Made by a program: the position numbers and the translations under genes
Notes under the pieces: model-generated
Database searches by the model: none
The model's input: only the letters and a program-made list of their open reading frames with translations
Told to the model about the DNA's origin: nothing
Shown here: one piece after another, positions 1 through 7,984 of the stretch
Numbering within the stretch: position 1 is the stretch's first letter
Layout of the letters: every line of letters starts with the position of its first letter
Source of the DNA: Berkiella sp050247135
GTDB taxonomy: Bacteria > Pseudomonadota > Gammaproteobacteria > Berkiellales > Berkiellaceae
Length of the DNA: 64,000 bases
Assembly (NCBI GenBank): GCA_050247135.1
Contig: JBFWUT010000002.1
Location: 103,573 to 167,572, forward strand
Direction of reading: 5' to 3'

Positions 1-285
1 CCGAAGCGTACTACCGCCATGCAAATACAACATTGACTTTATGGCTACAACAAACTGGGACGCAAGATTATTAATTACATAGCTTTTCAATTCATCGAAA
101 GTGAACGCCTTAGCATTGAGCTCATCTATTAAAGGGAAGGCTGTTTTAAAATCCTTTAGTGATTTTTCGGCTTGATCTTGCCACCCACTGGGCTTATCTT
201 TACGCTCAGCAATGTAGCCTTGTAATTCAGCCCGAATTTGTATTGCGGCTTGTTGTGGAGAAGTTAGCGAAGGACCATTATTCAT
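1..285 (-). CDS. hypothetical protein, cut by the left edge
   Basis: The reverse strand is open from an ATG at 285 to the window edge, giving at least 95 codons without a stop. The start is supported by AGGAAG seven bases upstream. The visible part (begins MNNGPSLTSPQQAAIQIRAE) is hydrophilic and helical-looking, rich in Gln, Ala and Lys, with no signal peptide and no motif I recognise. It is transcribed in the same direction as the Nudix gene just upstream of it, with 112 bases between them, so the two could share a transcript. Function unknown; the C-terminus lies outside the window. Confidence 0.6.
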   Translation of the reverse strand, partial: MNNGPSLTSPQQAAIQIRAELQGYIAERKDKPSGWQDQAEKSLKDFKTAFPLIDELNAKAFTFDELKSYVINNLASQFVVAIKSMLYLHGGSTLR

Positions 286-397
286 ATTGAAACTTCCTAA
301 TCAGTTTTTGCTACGGGTCAATGCGTTTGGCATCTTGCGCTAGTCAATCACTGAGATCAAGCCCGCCTAAAAAAACATGAATCTAGTTACTCAACTA

Positions 398-1027
398 TTA
401 ATCAAAGGCGGTTGGTAAATCCATTTGATGATAGTGCTTAAAGGCTAACTGAATTTGTTCTGGCACCACACGGTGTACTGACAAAGTGGGTAATTGATCT
501 TGATGAAAAAATTGCACTTGTGTGGTTTCAATGCTGGTTGAGAGCTCACCCCCTGTGATATCAGCAAGAAAGAATGCCTTATAAGCATGAGGGAGTTGGG
601 GCGGGTGGGAATGCTTTAACTTATCTAAAAAGGCATAGAGCTTAGTCACACGCACCTCTAATCCGGTTTCTTCTAACACTTCTTTTGCCGCGCACATAGC
701 CGGTGACTCATTCACATCAGCCCAACCACCCGGTAGTGACCATTTGCCATCACTGATTTCTTTTACCATTAAGATCTGGTTACCGTCTTTAATGACGGCA
801 ACGCGCACATCCAACTTAGGTGTGAGGTAATGATCTTCAGTGAAAAAAAGCTGTTGAACTTTTTCAAAAGCTTCGAAAGATTGAAAAGCAATCATTTCCG
901 CTGCCATGGTTTGCAAGCGCTGATAACGTTGTCTATCAAACGGATCTTTAGCAAAAGTTAAACCCGCTTGAGAAATGGATTGTAGTTCACTGGCCCATCT
1001 TAACCATTGTTCTTTATTTTCTGACAT
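398..1027 (-). CDS. Nudix hydrolase with N-terminal NUDIX_N-type domain
   Basis: The 209-residue protein should hydrolyse a nucleoside diphosphate linked to another group, probably an ADP-ribose-type substrate, in the cytosol. The Nudix box is visible at residues 101-123: G, five residues, E107, seven residues, then KEVLEETGL. It departs from the consensus only by Lys115 in place of the usual Arg. The first 65 residues resemble the helical N-terminal domain found in a subgroup of Nudix enzymes (YjhB-like). The Leu-Pro-Gly-Gly just before the box and the preceding beta strand are typical. The gene is divergent from the effector-like gene at 1204. The family is clear; the substrate is not. Confidence 0.88.
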   Translation of the reverse strand: MSENKEQWLRWASELQSISQAGLTFAKDPFDRQRYQRLQTMAAEMIAFQSFEAFEKVQQLFFTEDHYLTPKLDVRVAVIKDGNQILMVKEISDGKWSLPGGWADVNESPAMCAAKEVLEETGLEVRVTKLYAFLDKLKHSHPPQLPHAYKAFFLADITGGELSTSIETTQVQFFHQDQLPTLSVHRVVPEQIQLAFKHYHQMDLPTAFD

Positions 1028-1121
1028 CGTTAGTATTTTAAAAATAAATAGCTATTCTACTGGTTTTTATTCTGATTCACAAAGTGGATTACTAGTTAAG
1101 TTTATGGACTCACATCAATTT

Positions 1122-1135
1122 TTTGGGTGTCCTAT
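1122..1135 (+). repeat. dispersed repeat, TTTGGGTGTCCTAT variant
   Basis: This copy of a short dispersed repeat sits in the divergent intergenic region before the gene at 1204. With its flanks (CAA plus T-run before it, TCTTG after it) it closely matches the copy at 63785-63798, also just upstream of a gene. Related TTTGGATGTCCTTTTA copies lie at 24242 and 63728, with an inverted one at 63638. Operator or transposon-end remnant are both possible. Confidence 0.6.
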
Positions 1136-1168
1136 TGTCTTGCTTAATGCACAAGAGTGGTATATTTT

Positions 1169-1197
1169 TTGGAAACTGTTTATTGAATTGCTACAAT
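1169..1197 (+). promoter_or_regulatory. sigma-70-like promoter, possibly leaderless
   Basis: TTGGAA at 1169-1174, a 17-base spacer and TACAAT at 1192-1197 form a good sigma-70-like promoter. The ATG at 1204 lies where transcription would be expected to begin, and no Shine-Dalgarno sequence precedes it, so the mRNA may be leaderless. Confidence 0.5.
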
Positions 1198-1203
1198 AAC
1201 CTT

Positions 1204-2352
1204 ATGCTTAACCTTCCTCCCATTCCTTCGCCACCACGTTTTGACAGCATAGCGATCGATAGCATCCGTTCAGGAAACATTCAGCAAGCACTTTTCGCTA
1301 TCGGTCGTTTAACCGCATCTGACAATATTGAAGCCGTCTATCAAGCACTATCCGCACATCATCATCCCGATCTGTGGGCTGCTTTTTTGCAGAACAGAAA
1401 TATTCAAGATCCGTTATTAAGCATAAAAAATGCACTATACAAAAATTGTCATAGCTATCAGGAAAATTATTTTGTTGCTAAACATTGGGGTGATGTTGCA
1501 TGGCAAATTGCAACCATCTCCAGCGTAGAACCAGGATACGCATTTAGAGACATTTTTGACGATCTATTACAATCCACCGATAAGCGTTTATGGTTTGCAT
1601 TTATTCACAACCCAGCCATTAGTCTTGCCTTAAAGAATACGCAATACTATACCCTTGTCGAAAAACTGATAGTCTATGTTAACACTCAGGTCCCCCTCGA
1701 CACCGACTGGGTGATTTTACTAATGCTTTATTTGCTCAAGGGTTACCCTTTAAATTATACGGAAAGTTTACTGCAATTCACTCAACATTTTTCGTTGATG
1801 TTAGATTATGCTTTGTTGAAAATTTTTCAACCTCACGATCAACCCCACTCTAAAGAAACGCGCACTGAAATAGTCTATTGGTTGCGTTTTATTATCAAAA
1901 CATCACTCGCCAATGCTGAAATGAATGTGCTCACACGCAGCAAAGAGCAATTAAAAGCCGAGCTTCCTGCATTGCTTCAATATCTTGGTTCAAAATTAAC
2001 CTATGATTTTTTGCAAATTTTTCCTGAATGCTTTCCTACTGCGTTAGATCACATTCATGCACAACTCCTAAACAACAAGAATTCAGCTGCTTATCGTGGG
2101 AGCGTAAGCTTAATTAAGTTATTGGCTACAGATGAAAAATTTTGCCACCTTATCACCACTGACTCAGCGTGTCATGAAGCACTGACTTCAAACCTGCCCC
2201 CCCCTGTGACTCCCGTGCGAAGGGAATCGCATCGGCCGTTTGTACCTGCCTTTGTTACTTATCAGCAGCAAACATCAACGACTTCAACCATCGTTGATGC
2301 TTTTGCAGAAGTGGTTGATGAACCTGCCGATGCAGCCCAGCTTACATTTTAA
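1204..2352 (+). CDS. hypothetical effector-like protein
   Basis: The protein has 382 residues if read from ATG 1204. That ATG fits the promoter immediately before it better than the upstream TTG at 1123, which lies inside a repeat. It has no signal peptide or membrane segment. The body is alpha-helical and Leu-rich, similar in feel to helical-repeat scaffolds, but no named repeat is clear. The C-terminal 70 residues become disordered and proline/basic-rich, with PPPVTPVRRESHRPF followed by a Thr/Ser and acidic tail. Similar P-x-T-P segments occur near the ends of several effector-like proteins in this window. The 3' end overlaps the convergent patatin gene by 11 bases. A secreted effector is an inference; the function is unknown. 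Confidence 0.7.
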   Translation: MLNLPPIPSPPRFDSIAIDSIRSGNIQQALFAIGRLTASDNIEAVYQALSAHHHPDLWAAFLQNRNIQDPLLSIKNALYKNCHSYQENYFVAKHWGDVAWQIATISSVEPGYAFRDIFDDLLQSTDKRLWFAFIHNPAISLALKNTQYYTLVEKLIVYVNTQVPLDTDWVILLMLYLLKGYPLNYTESLLQFTQHFSLMLDYALLKIFQPHDQPHSKETRTEIVYWLRFIIKTSLANAEMNVLTRSKEQLKAELPALLQYLGSKLTYDFLQIFPECFPTALDHIHAQLLNNKNSAAYRGSVSLIKLLATDEKFCHLITTDSACHEALTSNLPPPVTPVRRESHRPFVPAFVTYQQQTSTTSTIVDAFAEVVDEPADAAQLTF

Positions 2353-3532
2353 GGACTCTGGACGCATTTAAAGAATTGGCAATTTGATCAAGCACTTTAA
2401 CTGCAACTGGGTTTTTATGAGGAACCACTTTACCTAGCGGCTCTTGCATCCGTTCTCGCATAGGTGTAATGGGGCGCGGAGGTGCCTTTTTGCCAATTGG
2501 AGGACTCGTTACTTCTTTGAATTCGGTGATTGTCGTAGGGAATCCATATTCTTCTAATTGTTGCAGTATTTTTGGATCATACTTCCCAACCGTTAATTCA
2601 GGATGGTTTTGATGGAAGTAACACATTACGCTGTATTGCCCTGATTCAAAAAGAGCGTCCTTTTGTGCTTGCGTTAGATCAAAATCTAAGGTTCCGACTT
2701 CTAAAGTGGTAGCAAAAATAGTATGACTCTTATAGGGACTCGAAAAGAAATTATAATCTTGTGCATTGGTAGCAGCACCAAATTGAGCAGCCAGCGATTG
2801 AAATATGTTTTTGGGTCGCTTACGGGGTGGCTTAATACCTTTTTCATAATAATTAATTTCATTTTGATGATCTAAACGAATGCTCAGTGTCTGAGGATTG
2901 TATTCCCCAGGATTTTTTTCAAATACTTCGGAAGGGCAATTTCGTTGCGTGCCCCCATCAAAAAATAAAGTGTCTTTGATTTCAAAAGGCGTAAAAAAGA
3001 TGGGGAACTTCATTGAAGCAAAGATGGCATCCGCAATAGGCACTTCGGCATGTTCGCCTAAATGAGAAAATGTCTCATTATAACCAGTCTCAAGGTTACA
3101 AGCCTCAACAAATATATCTTTAAATTTGAGCTTTGGATTTTTTTCTTTTAGTGCATGCCATTGTCTAAAGGTTGTATTAGGATCACCCTCAACACCATCA
3201 ATCGTCGTCGCTTCTTTAATCAGTTCTTTAAACCAGGTGTAGAATGCTTTACCCTTGAAAGCACCAAATTTATTGTCAATATTGAAGGGCACTTTTGCTT
3301 TATCAATAATATTACCCATTGCCATGGTTTCAAAATCCATTTTTGAATAAATATCTTGGATTTTTTTAACAGGCCAGCCAGTGGCTAGCAATAATGCGGC
3401 AATGGCACCCACCGAGGCACCGGCAATGCAATCAATATTGGCTAATACCCCAAGTCTTTCCAGCTCAACTGCAGCCCCCATGTAAATGTGTCCTTTCGTG
3501 CCGCCACCTTCCAATGCTAAATTTTTATACAT
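2342..3532 (-). CDS. patatin-like phospholipase
   Basis: A 396-residue patatin-family serine hydrolase, expected to cleave acyl chains from membrane phospholipids. The family hallmarks are in order: the oxyanion loop GGGTKG at residues 9-14, the nucleophile elbow G-A-S40-V-G and the catalytic aspartate in D192-G-G. The start at 3532 puts the oxyanion loop close to the N-terminus, as is usual, and AAGG lies nine bases upstream; an in-frame ATG at 3607 would add 25 residues. There is no export signal, and Legionella patatins of this kind are exported by other routes. The C-terminal 60 residues are proline/basic-rich and include PPRPITPMRERM. It is one of two patatins in the window, with the ankyrin-bearing one at 14224. 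Confidence 0.9.
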   Translation of the reverse strand: MYKNLALEGGGTKGHIYMGAAVELERLGVLANIDCIAGASVGAIAALLLATGWPVKKIQDIYSKMDFETMAMGNIIDKAKVPFNIDNKFGAFKGKAFYTWFKELIKEATTIDGVEGDPNTTFRQWHALKEKNPKLKFKDIFVEACNLETGYNETFSHLGEHAEVPIADAIFASMKFPIFFTPFEIKDTLFFDGGTQRNCPSEVFEKNPGEYNPQTLSIRLDHQNEINYYEKGIKPPRKRPKNIFQSLAAQFGAATNAQDYNFFSSPYKSHTIFATTLEVGTLDFDLTQAQKDALFESGQYSVMCYFHQNHPELTVGKYDPKILQQLEEYGFPTTITEFKEVTSPPIGKKAPPRPITPMRERMQEPLGKVVPHKNPVAVKVLDQIANSLNASRVLKM

Positions 3533-3710
3533 GTCTTTTCCCTTGACCCATGACCAAACTTGCTCAAGTATAGTGAGGCATTTGAGCATTATCATCTGGT
3601 TAAACATTCAGAAGTGAAAATCTTTAGCGCAACAAGCTTAGGGCCAATAAATCTCCGTAGACAAGTGAGGATAAACGATTTAAAAATTGAATCTTTCACT
3701 CTCAGAAACA

Positions 3711-3735
3711 CTCCTATAGATAATATAAATAGGAG
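3711..3735 (+). promoter_or_regulatory. hairpin covering the ribosome-binding site of the next gene
   Basis: CTCCTAT at 3711-3717 and ATAGGAG at 3729-3735 are perfect inverted arms around an AT-only loop of 11 bases apart from one G. The right arm contains the AGGAG ribosome-binding site of the gene at 3744, so if the left arm is transcribed the stem would hide it. The transcription start is not certain. Confidence 0.35.
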
Positions 3736-3743
3736 TAAACCCA

Positions 3744-4070
3744 ATGAAAGCATACATACAATCCGTCAGTACTGTTCTAATCTTGCTACTCTCAGGTTCA
3801 GCCTTTTCAGAGGGAGTGACAAGTGGCCTACCTAGTGAAAGTGGTTCGGCAGCTAGTTCTAGCGGAAGCGTTTCCAGTGGTGTGGGAGCAGCATCCTCTG
3901 ATGTGGGTTCTGTCAGTGACAAAAGCAAAGATGAAGCTAGCGCATCTACGGATGCGAGTTCTGCGCTAACTTCGCCCGCTGATAATCCCAATACGCTAGG
4001 CGAATCTCCAACAGATTCTAATAATCCCAAAAATCCCAATAACCTCGATAATAGAGCACCCAGCGAATAG
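3744..4070 (+). CDS. small exported Ser-rich protein
   Basis: The 108-residue protein starts with a Sec signal peptide (MKAYIQSVSTVLILLLSGSAFS, cleavage expected after Ala-Phe-Ser or nearby). The remainder is disordered: about 60 residues rich in Ser, Gly and Ala, then an Asn/Pro-rich end. AGGAG stands eight bases before the ATG. No domain is recognisable. It ends 14 bases before ku and may be co-transcribed with it, although nothing suggests a shared function. A reverse-strand ORF over the same bases lacks a ribosome-binding site and was left out. It belongs to a group of small exported low-complexity proteins scattered through this window. Confidence 0.7.
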   Translation: MKAYIQSVSTVLILLLSGSAFSEGVTSGLPSESGSAASSSGSVSSGVGAASSDVGSVSDKSKDEASASTDASSALTSPADNPNTLGESPTDSNNPKNPNNLDNRAPSE

Positions 4071-4084
4071 AGGGACTTTATATT

Positions 4085-5014
4085 ATGCCTAATCGAAAAA
4101 AGATCACTAAAAAATCTAAAGATAAAAAACCTGATAAAATGCGATCAGGTGATGTTCGCTCGATTTGGCGCGGCTATATCACTTTTGGATTAGTGAATAT
4201 TCCTGTTGTGCTTTACTCAGCTGAAAAGCCACAACAGGAAATTCATTTTAAACTTCTTGATAAAAAAAACCATGCCGGTATCCGTTATGCCAGAATCAAT
4301 GAGGAAACAGGCAAAGAAGTACCTTGGCATGACATTGTCAAAGGTTATGAATATGAACCGGGTAATTATGCAATATTAAATGCCGATGATCTTAATGAAA
4401 TTGCCAGAGAGAACCTTAAAGCCATCGAAATAGAGGATTTTATTGATCTTGATGAATTGGAAACACTCTACTTTGAAAAACCCTATTATCTTCTACCTGA
4501 TAAGCGGGGGGATAAAGGCTATGTACTACTAAGAGAAACATTAAAAAACACCAACAAAGTGGGGATCGCTCGCGTGATGGTGCGCTCACATCAATATCTT
4601 GCCGCCGTGATGGCTCTAGACAATGCCATTATTATCAATACAATGCGATATCCTCAAGAGATCAAACAACCTTCAGAGCTAAATGTACCCGATGATGCTA
4701 TCTCAAATTATAAAATTAGTAAAAAGGAATTTGATATCGCCAAGCAATTAGTCGAAACCATGACCGTTAAATGGGATCCAAAACGCTATTCCAATGAATA
4801 TCGAGAAGATCTCTTAAAACTTATCGATGAAAAAATTGCCTCTGGCGGCAAAAAGGCCGTTAAGCATATTGAAGAGACCGATATAAAACAAACCAATGTG
4901 GTCGATTTCATGGAATTGCTCAAAAAAAGCGTTAAGTCTCGTCAATCGCCTAAAGCAGACAAACCTAAAAAAGGCAAAGGCAAGTCAACATCACCTAAAT
5001 CTAAAAAGCATTGA
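4085..5014 (+). CDS. ku: Ku protein, DNA end-binding factor of NHEJ
   Basis: Bacterial Ku, 309 residues, forms a homodimeric ring that binds DNA double-strand ends and recruits LigD. The Ku core begins at about residue 27 with IWRGYITFGLVNIPVVLYSA, a typical opening for the family, and runs to about residue 255. The last 40 residues are Lys-rich, as in bacterial Ku tails that help DNA binding. The first 25 residues are also strongly basic, which is slightly unusual. AGGGA precedes the ATG. The stop codon lies a few bases before the ligD start, so the pair form a coupled two-gene NHEJ unit. Assignment is firm. Confidence 0.96.
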   Translation: MPNRKKITKKSKDKKPDKMRSGDVRSIWRGYITFGLVNIPVVLYSAEKPQQEIHFKLLDKKNHAGIRYARINEETGKEVPWHDIVKGYEYEPGNYAILNADDLNEIARENLKAIEIEDFIDLDELETLYFEKPYYLLPDKRGDKGYVLLRETLKNTNKVGIARVMVRSHQYLAAVMALDNAIIINTMRYPQEIKQPSELNVPDDAISNYKISKKEFDIAKQLVETMTVKWDPKRYSNEYREDLLKLIDEKIASGGKKAVKHIEETDIKQTNVVDFMELLKKSVKSRQSPKADKPKKGKGKSTSPKSKKH

Positions 5015-5022
5015 GTCTTATT

Positions 5023-7449
5023 ATGGGATCGCTTCATCAATATCAGCAAAAACGCAATTTTAAGCAAACTCATGAGCCAAAAGGCAAGAAGCAAGATAAA
5101 TCAAATCATCATTTTGTTGTGCAGATGCATGCTGCACGTCACCTTCATTATGATTTCAGACTTGAACAAAATGGTGTCTTAAAAAGTTGGGCAGTTCCCA
5201 AGGGGCCTTCGCTTGATCCCTCCGTTAAACGTTTGGCCGTGCAAGTTGAAGATCATCCTGTCGAATATAAAGATTTTGAAGGCGTCATTCCACAAGGAGA
5301 ATATGGTGGAGGCACAGTGATGATTTGGGATCAAGGAACCTGGGGTAAAATTGACGATGGTAAAGACCTCGAAACTGGGGCAATCACCTTTTCTCTTAAA
5401 GGCGAAAAACTGAAAGGGAAATGGAAACTGATACAAATAAAAACTGATCCTAAAAATTGGTTACTGATAAAAGCTAAAGATGATGAAGCTTGCCCTCAAG
5501 ATAAATATGACATTGTTGAGGAAGAACCTTTCAGCGTGGTATCTGGCAGAACACTCACTGAAATCAAAGATGAAGAAAATGCTCTATGGCATGAAAAGAA
5601 CAGTAAACCAAGAAAATATAATTTACCTAAATCGATTAAAAATGCTGTACCAAAGCGTCAACTGCCTAAGAAGTTCCCACCTCAGTTGGCTACTTTAGTG
5701 GAAAATCCTCCTAAAGGAGATGACTGGCTACATGAAATGAAATTTGATGGTTATAGACTCATTAGCGTAATTAATGATGAAGTTAAACTAATAACACGTG
5801 GTCAACAAGATTGGACTGATAAATTTACTCAGCTTGCTGTTGCAATAGAGAAACTTAGATTGAATGACACCGTGTTAGATGGAGAGTTAGTGGCTCTTGA
5901 TGAAAAAGGATTACCTAATTTTCAGCTTCTGCAAAAGGCTATCAAAGATAATTCCACGAATAAACTGGTTTATTACGTTTTTGATGTTATTTATTATCAG
6001 GGATATGATTTGTCGTCACTTCAACTTCAGCAGCGCAAAGCCATTTTAGAGAAAATCCTGCCTCATAACCACCCTCTTATTCGTTACAGCTCGCATATCA
6101 AAGGTCATGGCGAACGGGTGTTTAAAAGAGCCGCAAAGTTAGGTTTTGAAGGGATTGTTTCTAAAAATAGCCATAGCCACTATTCTCATCAGCGTAACAA
6201 AGATTGGCTAAAAACCAAAATTAACCAACGTCAGGAATTTGTGGTGGGCGGCTTCACTGCCCCTGAAGGCGAACGAGCTTATCTGGGTGCTCTACTGATT
6301 GGATATTATGGTGACAATAACAAATTACACTATTGTGGTCGTGTTGGCACTGGTTTCACTGATGATTCTTTGCATGCGCTTTATACCGCTCTGAAAAACA
6401 TGACGATCAAAAAAAGCCCTTTTGCCAAGCCTGTGGATAAAAGTGACAATGTTACCTGGGTAAAACCTAATCTCATCATCGAAGTTGAATTTAAAGAATG
6501 GACCGAGGATTATTTATTACGACACCCTAGTTTCAAAGGTGTGCGTAATGACAAAACGCCCAAACAAGTCTCAATAGAAGAAGTGCATTCATCAGTAAAA
6601 TTAACTCATCCTGAAAAAATTCTTTATCCTAAAGATAACATTAGCAAACAACAACTGGCTGATTTTTATCATGTCATTCATGAATGGATTTTGCCTCACA
6701 TTATAAACAGGCCCATTAGTCTGTTGCGCTGCCCCAATGGCATTGATGACGCTTGTTTTTATCAAAAACATTTATCTAGCAAAGACCTAATAGATAATCT
6801 GAAAACTATCATTGTGCAAGAAAAGCATAAAAAGGAACCTTATATCTATCTTGAAAATATGGATGGACTTATTCAGTTAGTACAAATGGGAACTTTAGAA
6901 ATCCATCCATGGTCATCTAGCATCGTCAATATTGAACGCCCTAATTATGTTACTTTTGATCTTGATCCTGCTGATGACATTGCCTGGAAAGAAGTGGTGA
7001 AAGCTGCCTTTCAAATCAAGGATGAATTAGAAAATTTGGACTTAAGATCTTTTGTTAAAACCACGGGGGGCAAAGGATTACATATTGTTGCTCCGATTGC
7101 ACCCCGCTACAGTTGGGAGGAAGTTTCTCATTTTGCTAGAACTTTTGCTCAATTTGTTACTCTGAAATATCCTGATAAATACATCGACACGATGAGTAAA
7201 GTGAAAAGAAAGGGTAAGATATTTGTCGATTATCTAAGAAACCAGCGAGGTGCTACCGCAATAGCCGCTTATTCGACTCGCGCTAGAACAGGCGCCCCTG
7301 TATCCACTCCACTTTCTTGGCAAGAGCTTTCTCCTAAAATGCATTCTGATCAATTCACTTTACATAATTTGCCAAAGCGTTTACATTCACTCTCCCAGGA
7401 TCCTTGGGAAGATTACTTTAGACTTAAGCAAAAAATACCCACTGTATAG
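5023..7449 (+). CDS. ligD: multifunctional DNA ligase D
   Basis: LigD (808 residues from ATG 5023) repairs double-strand breaks with Ku. Domain order is phosphoesterase, ligase, polymerase, the Pseudomonas-type arrangement. The phosphoesterase has H36-AARH-LHYDFRLE and HPVEYKDFEGVIP with QGEYGGG near residue 92. The ligase motif is E-M-K240-F-D-G, K240 being the AMP-accepting lysine, followed by DGELVAL, EGIVSKN and an OB-type region. The primase-like polymerase begins near residue 530 and has the metal-binding D-L-D of YVTFDLDPADD and the TTGGKGLH loop. A TTG at 5011 would overlap the ku stop, but the ATG eight bases after that stop is preferred. All three catalytic regions look intact. Confidence 0.96.
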   Translation: MGSLHQYQQKRNFKQTHEPKGKKQDKSNHHFVVQMHAARHLHYDFRLEQNGVLKSWAVPKGPSLDPSVKRLAVQVEDHPVEYKDFEGVIPQGEYGGGTVMIWDQGTWGKIDDGKDLETGAITFSLKGEKLKGKWKLIQIKTDPKNWLLIKAKDDEACPQDKYDIVEEEPFSVVSGRTLTEIKDEENALWHEKNSKPRKYNLPKSIKNAVPKRQLPKKFPPQLATLVENPPKGDDWLHEMKFDGYRLISVINDEVKLITRGQQDWTDKFTQLAVAIEKLRLNDTVLDGELVALDEKGLPNFQLLQKAIKDNSTNKLVYYVFDVIYYQGYDLSSLQLQQRKAILEKILPHNHPLIRYSSHIKGHGERVFKRAAKLGFEGIVSKNSHSHYSHQRNKDWLKTKINQRQEFVVGGFTAPEGERAYLGALLIGYYGDNNKLHYCGRVGTGFTDDSLHALYTALKNMTIKKSPFAKPVDKSDNVTWVKPNLIIEVEFKEWTEDYLLRHPSFKGVRNDKTPKQVSIEEVHSSVKLTHPEKILYPKDNISKQQLADFYHVIHEWILPHIINRPISLLRCPNGIDDACFYQKHLSSKDLIDNLKTIIVQEKHKKEPYIYLENMDGLIQLVQMGTLEIHPWSSSIVNIERPNYVTFDLDPADDIAWKEVVKAAFQIKDELENLDLRSFVKTTGGKGLHIVAPIAPRYSWEEVSHFARTFAQFVTLKYPDKYIDTMSKVKRKGKIFVDYLRNQRGATAIAAYSTRARTGAPVSTPLSWQELSPKMHSDQFTLHNLPKRLHSLSQDPWEDYFRLKQKIPTV

Positions 7450-7506
7450 GAAACCTTAAACTAGTATGCTATAGTTTGGCTTTGCTATTTATTTTTATTG
7501 TATATT

Positions 7507-7860
7507 ATGAGCAGTACTGGACCTCAATCTCTCACCGATATTTTAATCGAATGTATTAATCAAGGCTTCACCAACGAGGCGCTGTTCGCCATCGAACTCC
7601 TCAAGTGCGCTATTGATGATGTCAGTTTTTCTGATTTAAACAATATCAATACTTTACTTGACGATCCACGACATGCGGCATTACAAAATTCGTTTCTTCC
7701 TGTATTTGAAAAAGAAGCGCGCAAACATCGTCAACCTCTTGTCCCGCGCCGCTCTCCGCCTTTGCCACCTACGAGAGCTTTGTCAGATTTAGAAAAACTG
7801 CAAGCTCAGTGCCAGCAGTCTATTCATATTGATTTCAGTCATTATAGAGGCCCTTCTTAG
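7507..7860 (+). CDS. small hypothetical effector-like protein
   Basis: A 117-residue protein read from ATG 7507; an in-frame TTG three codons earlier is less likely. No Shine-Dalgarno sequence is visible and the AT-rich TATATT directly before the ATG is reminiscent of the leaderless arrangement at 1204. The first 80 residues look helical. They are followed by a basic, proline-rich stretch (RRSPPLPPTRALSDLEKL). No signal peptide, membrane segment or known domain is visible. It stands alone between ligD and an F-box/ankyrin gene. Its composition resembles the tails of the other effector-like proteins here, which is the only hint of a role. Confidence 0.55.
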   Translation: MSSTGPQSLTDILIECINQGFTNEALFAIELLKCAIDDVSFSDLNNINTLLDDPRHAALQNSFLPVFEKEARKHRQPLVPRRSPPLPPTRALSDLEKLQAQCQQSIHIDFSHYRGPS

Positions 7861-7984
7861 CACTTCTGATCGAATTTCTAGCCTTGCTTAGTCGTGCATT
7901 TTTTGGTATTGCTGTTACTATCCACTTTAAAAAATATTTAATGTTAAGAAATAGTGGAATAGCTCTTGCCATGGAGGCAACCTC

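Noticed and set aside
1123..1203. TTG start 27 codons upstream of the effector-like gene
   Set aside because: It lies within the dispersed repeat and upstream of a good promoter, so it is unlikely to be transcribed as part of the gene.
3680..4039. Reverse-strand ORF over the small Ser-rich exported gene
   Set aside because: No ribosome-binding site, and the plus-strand reading has AGGAG and a signal peptide.
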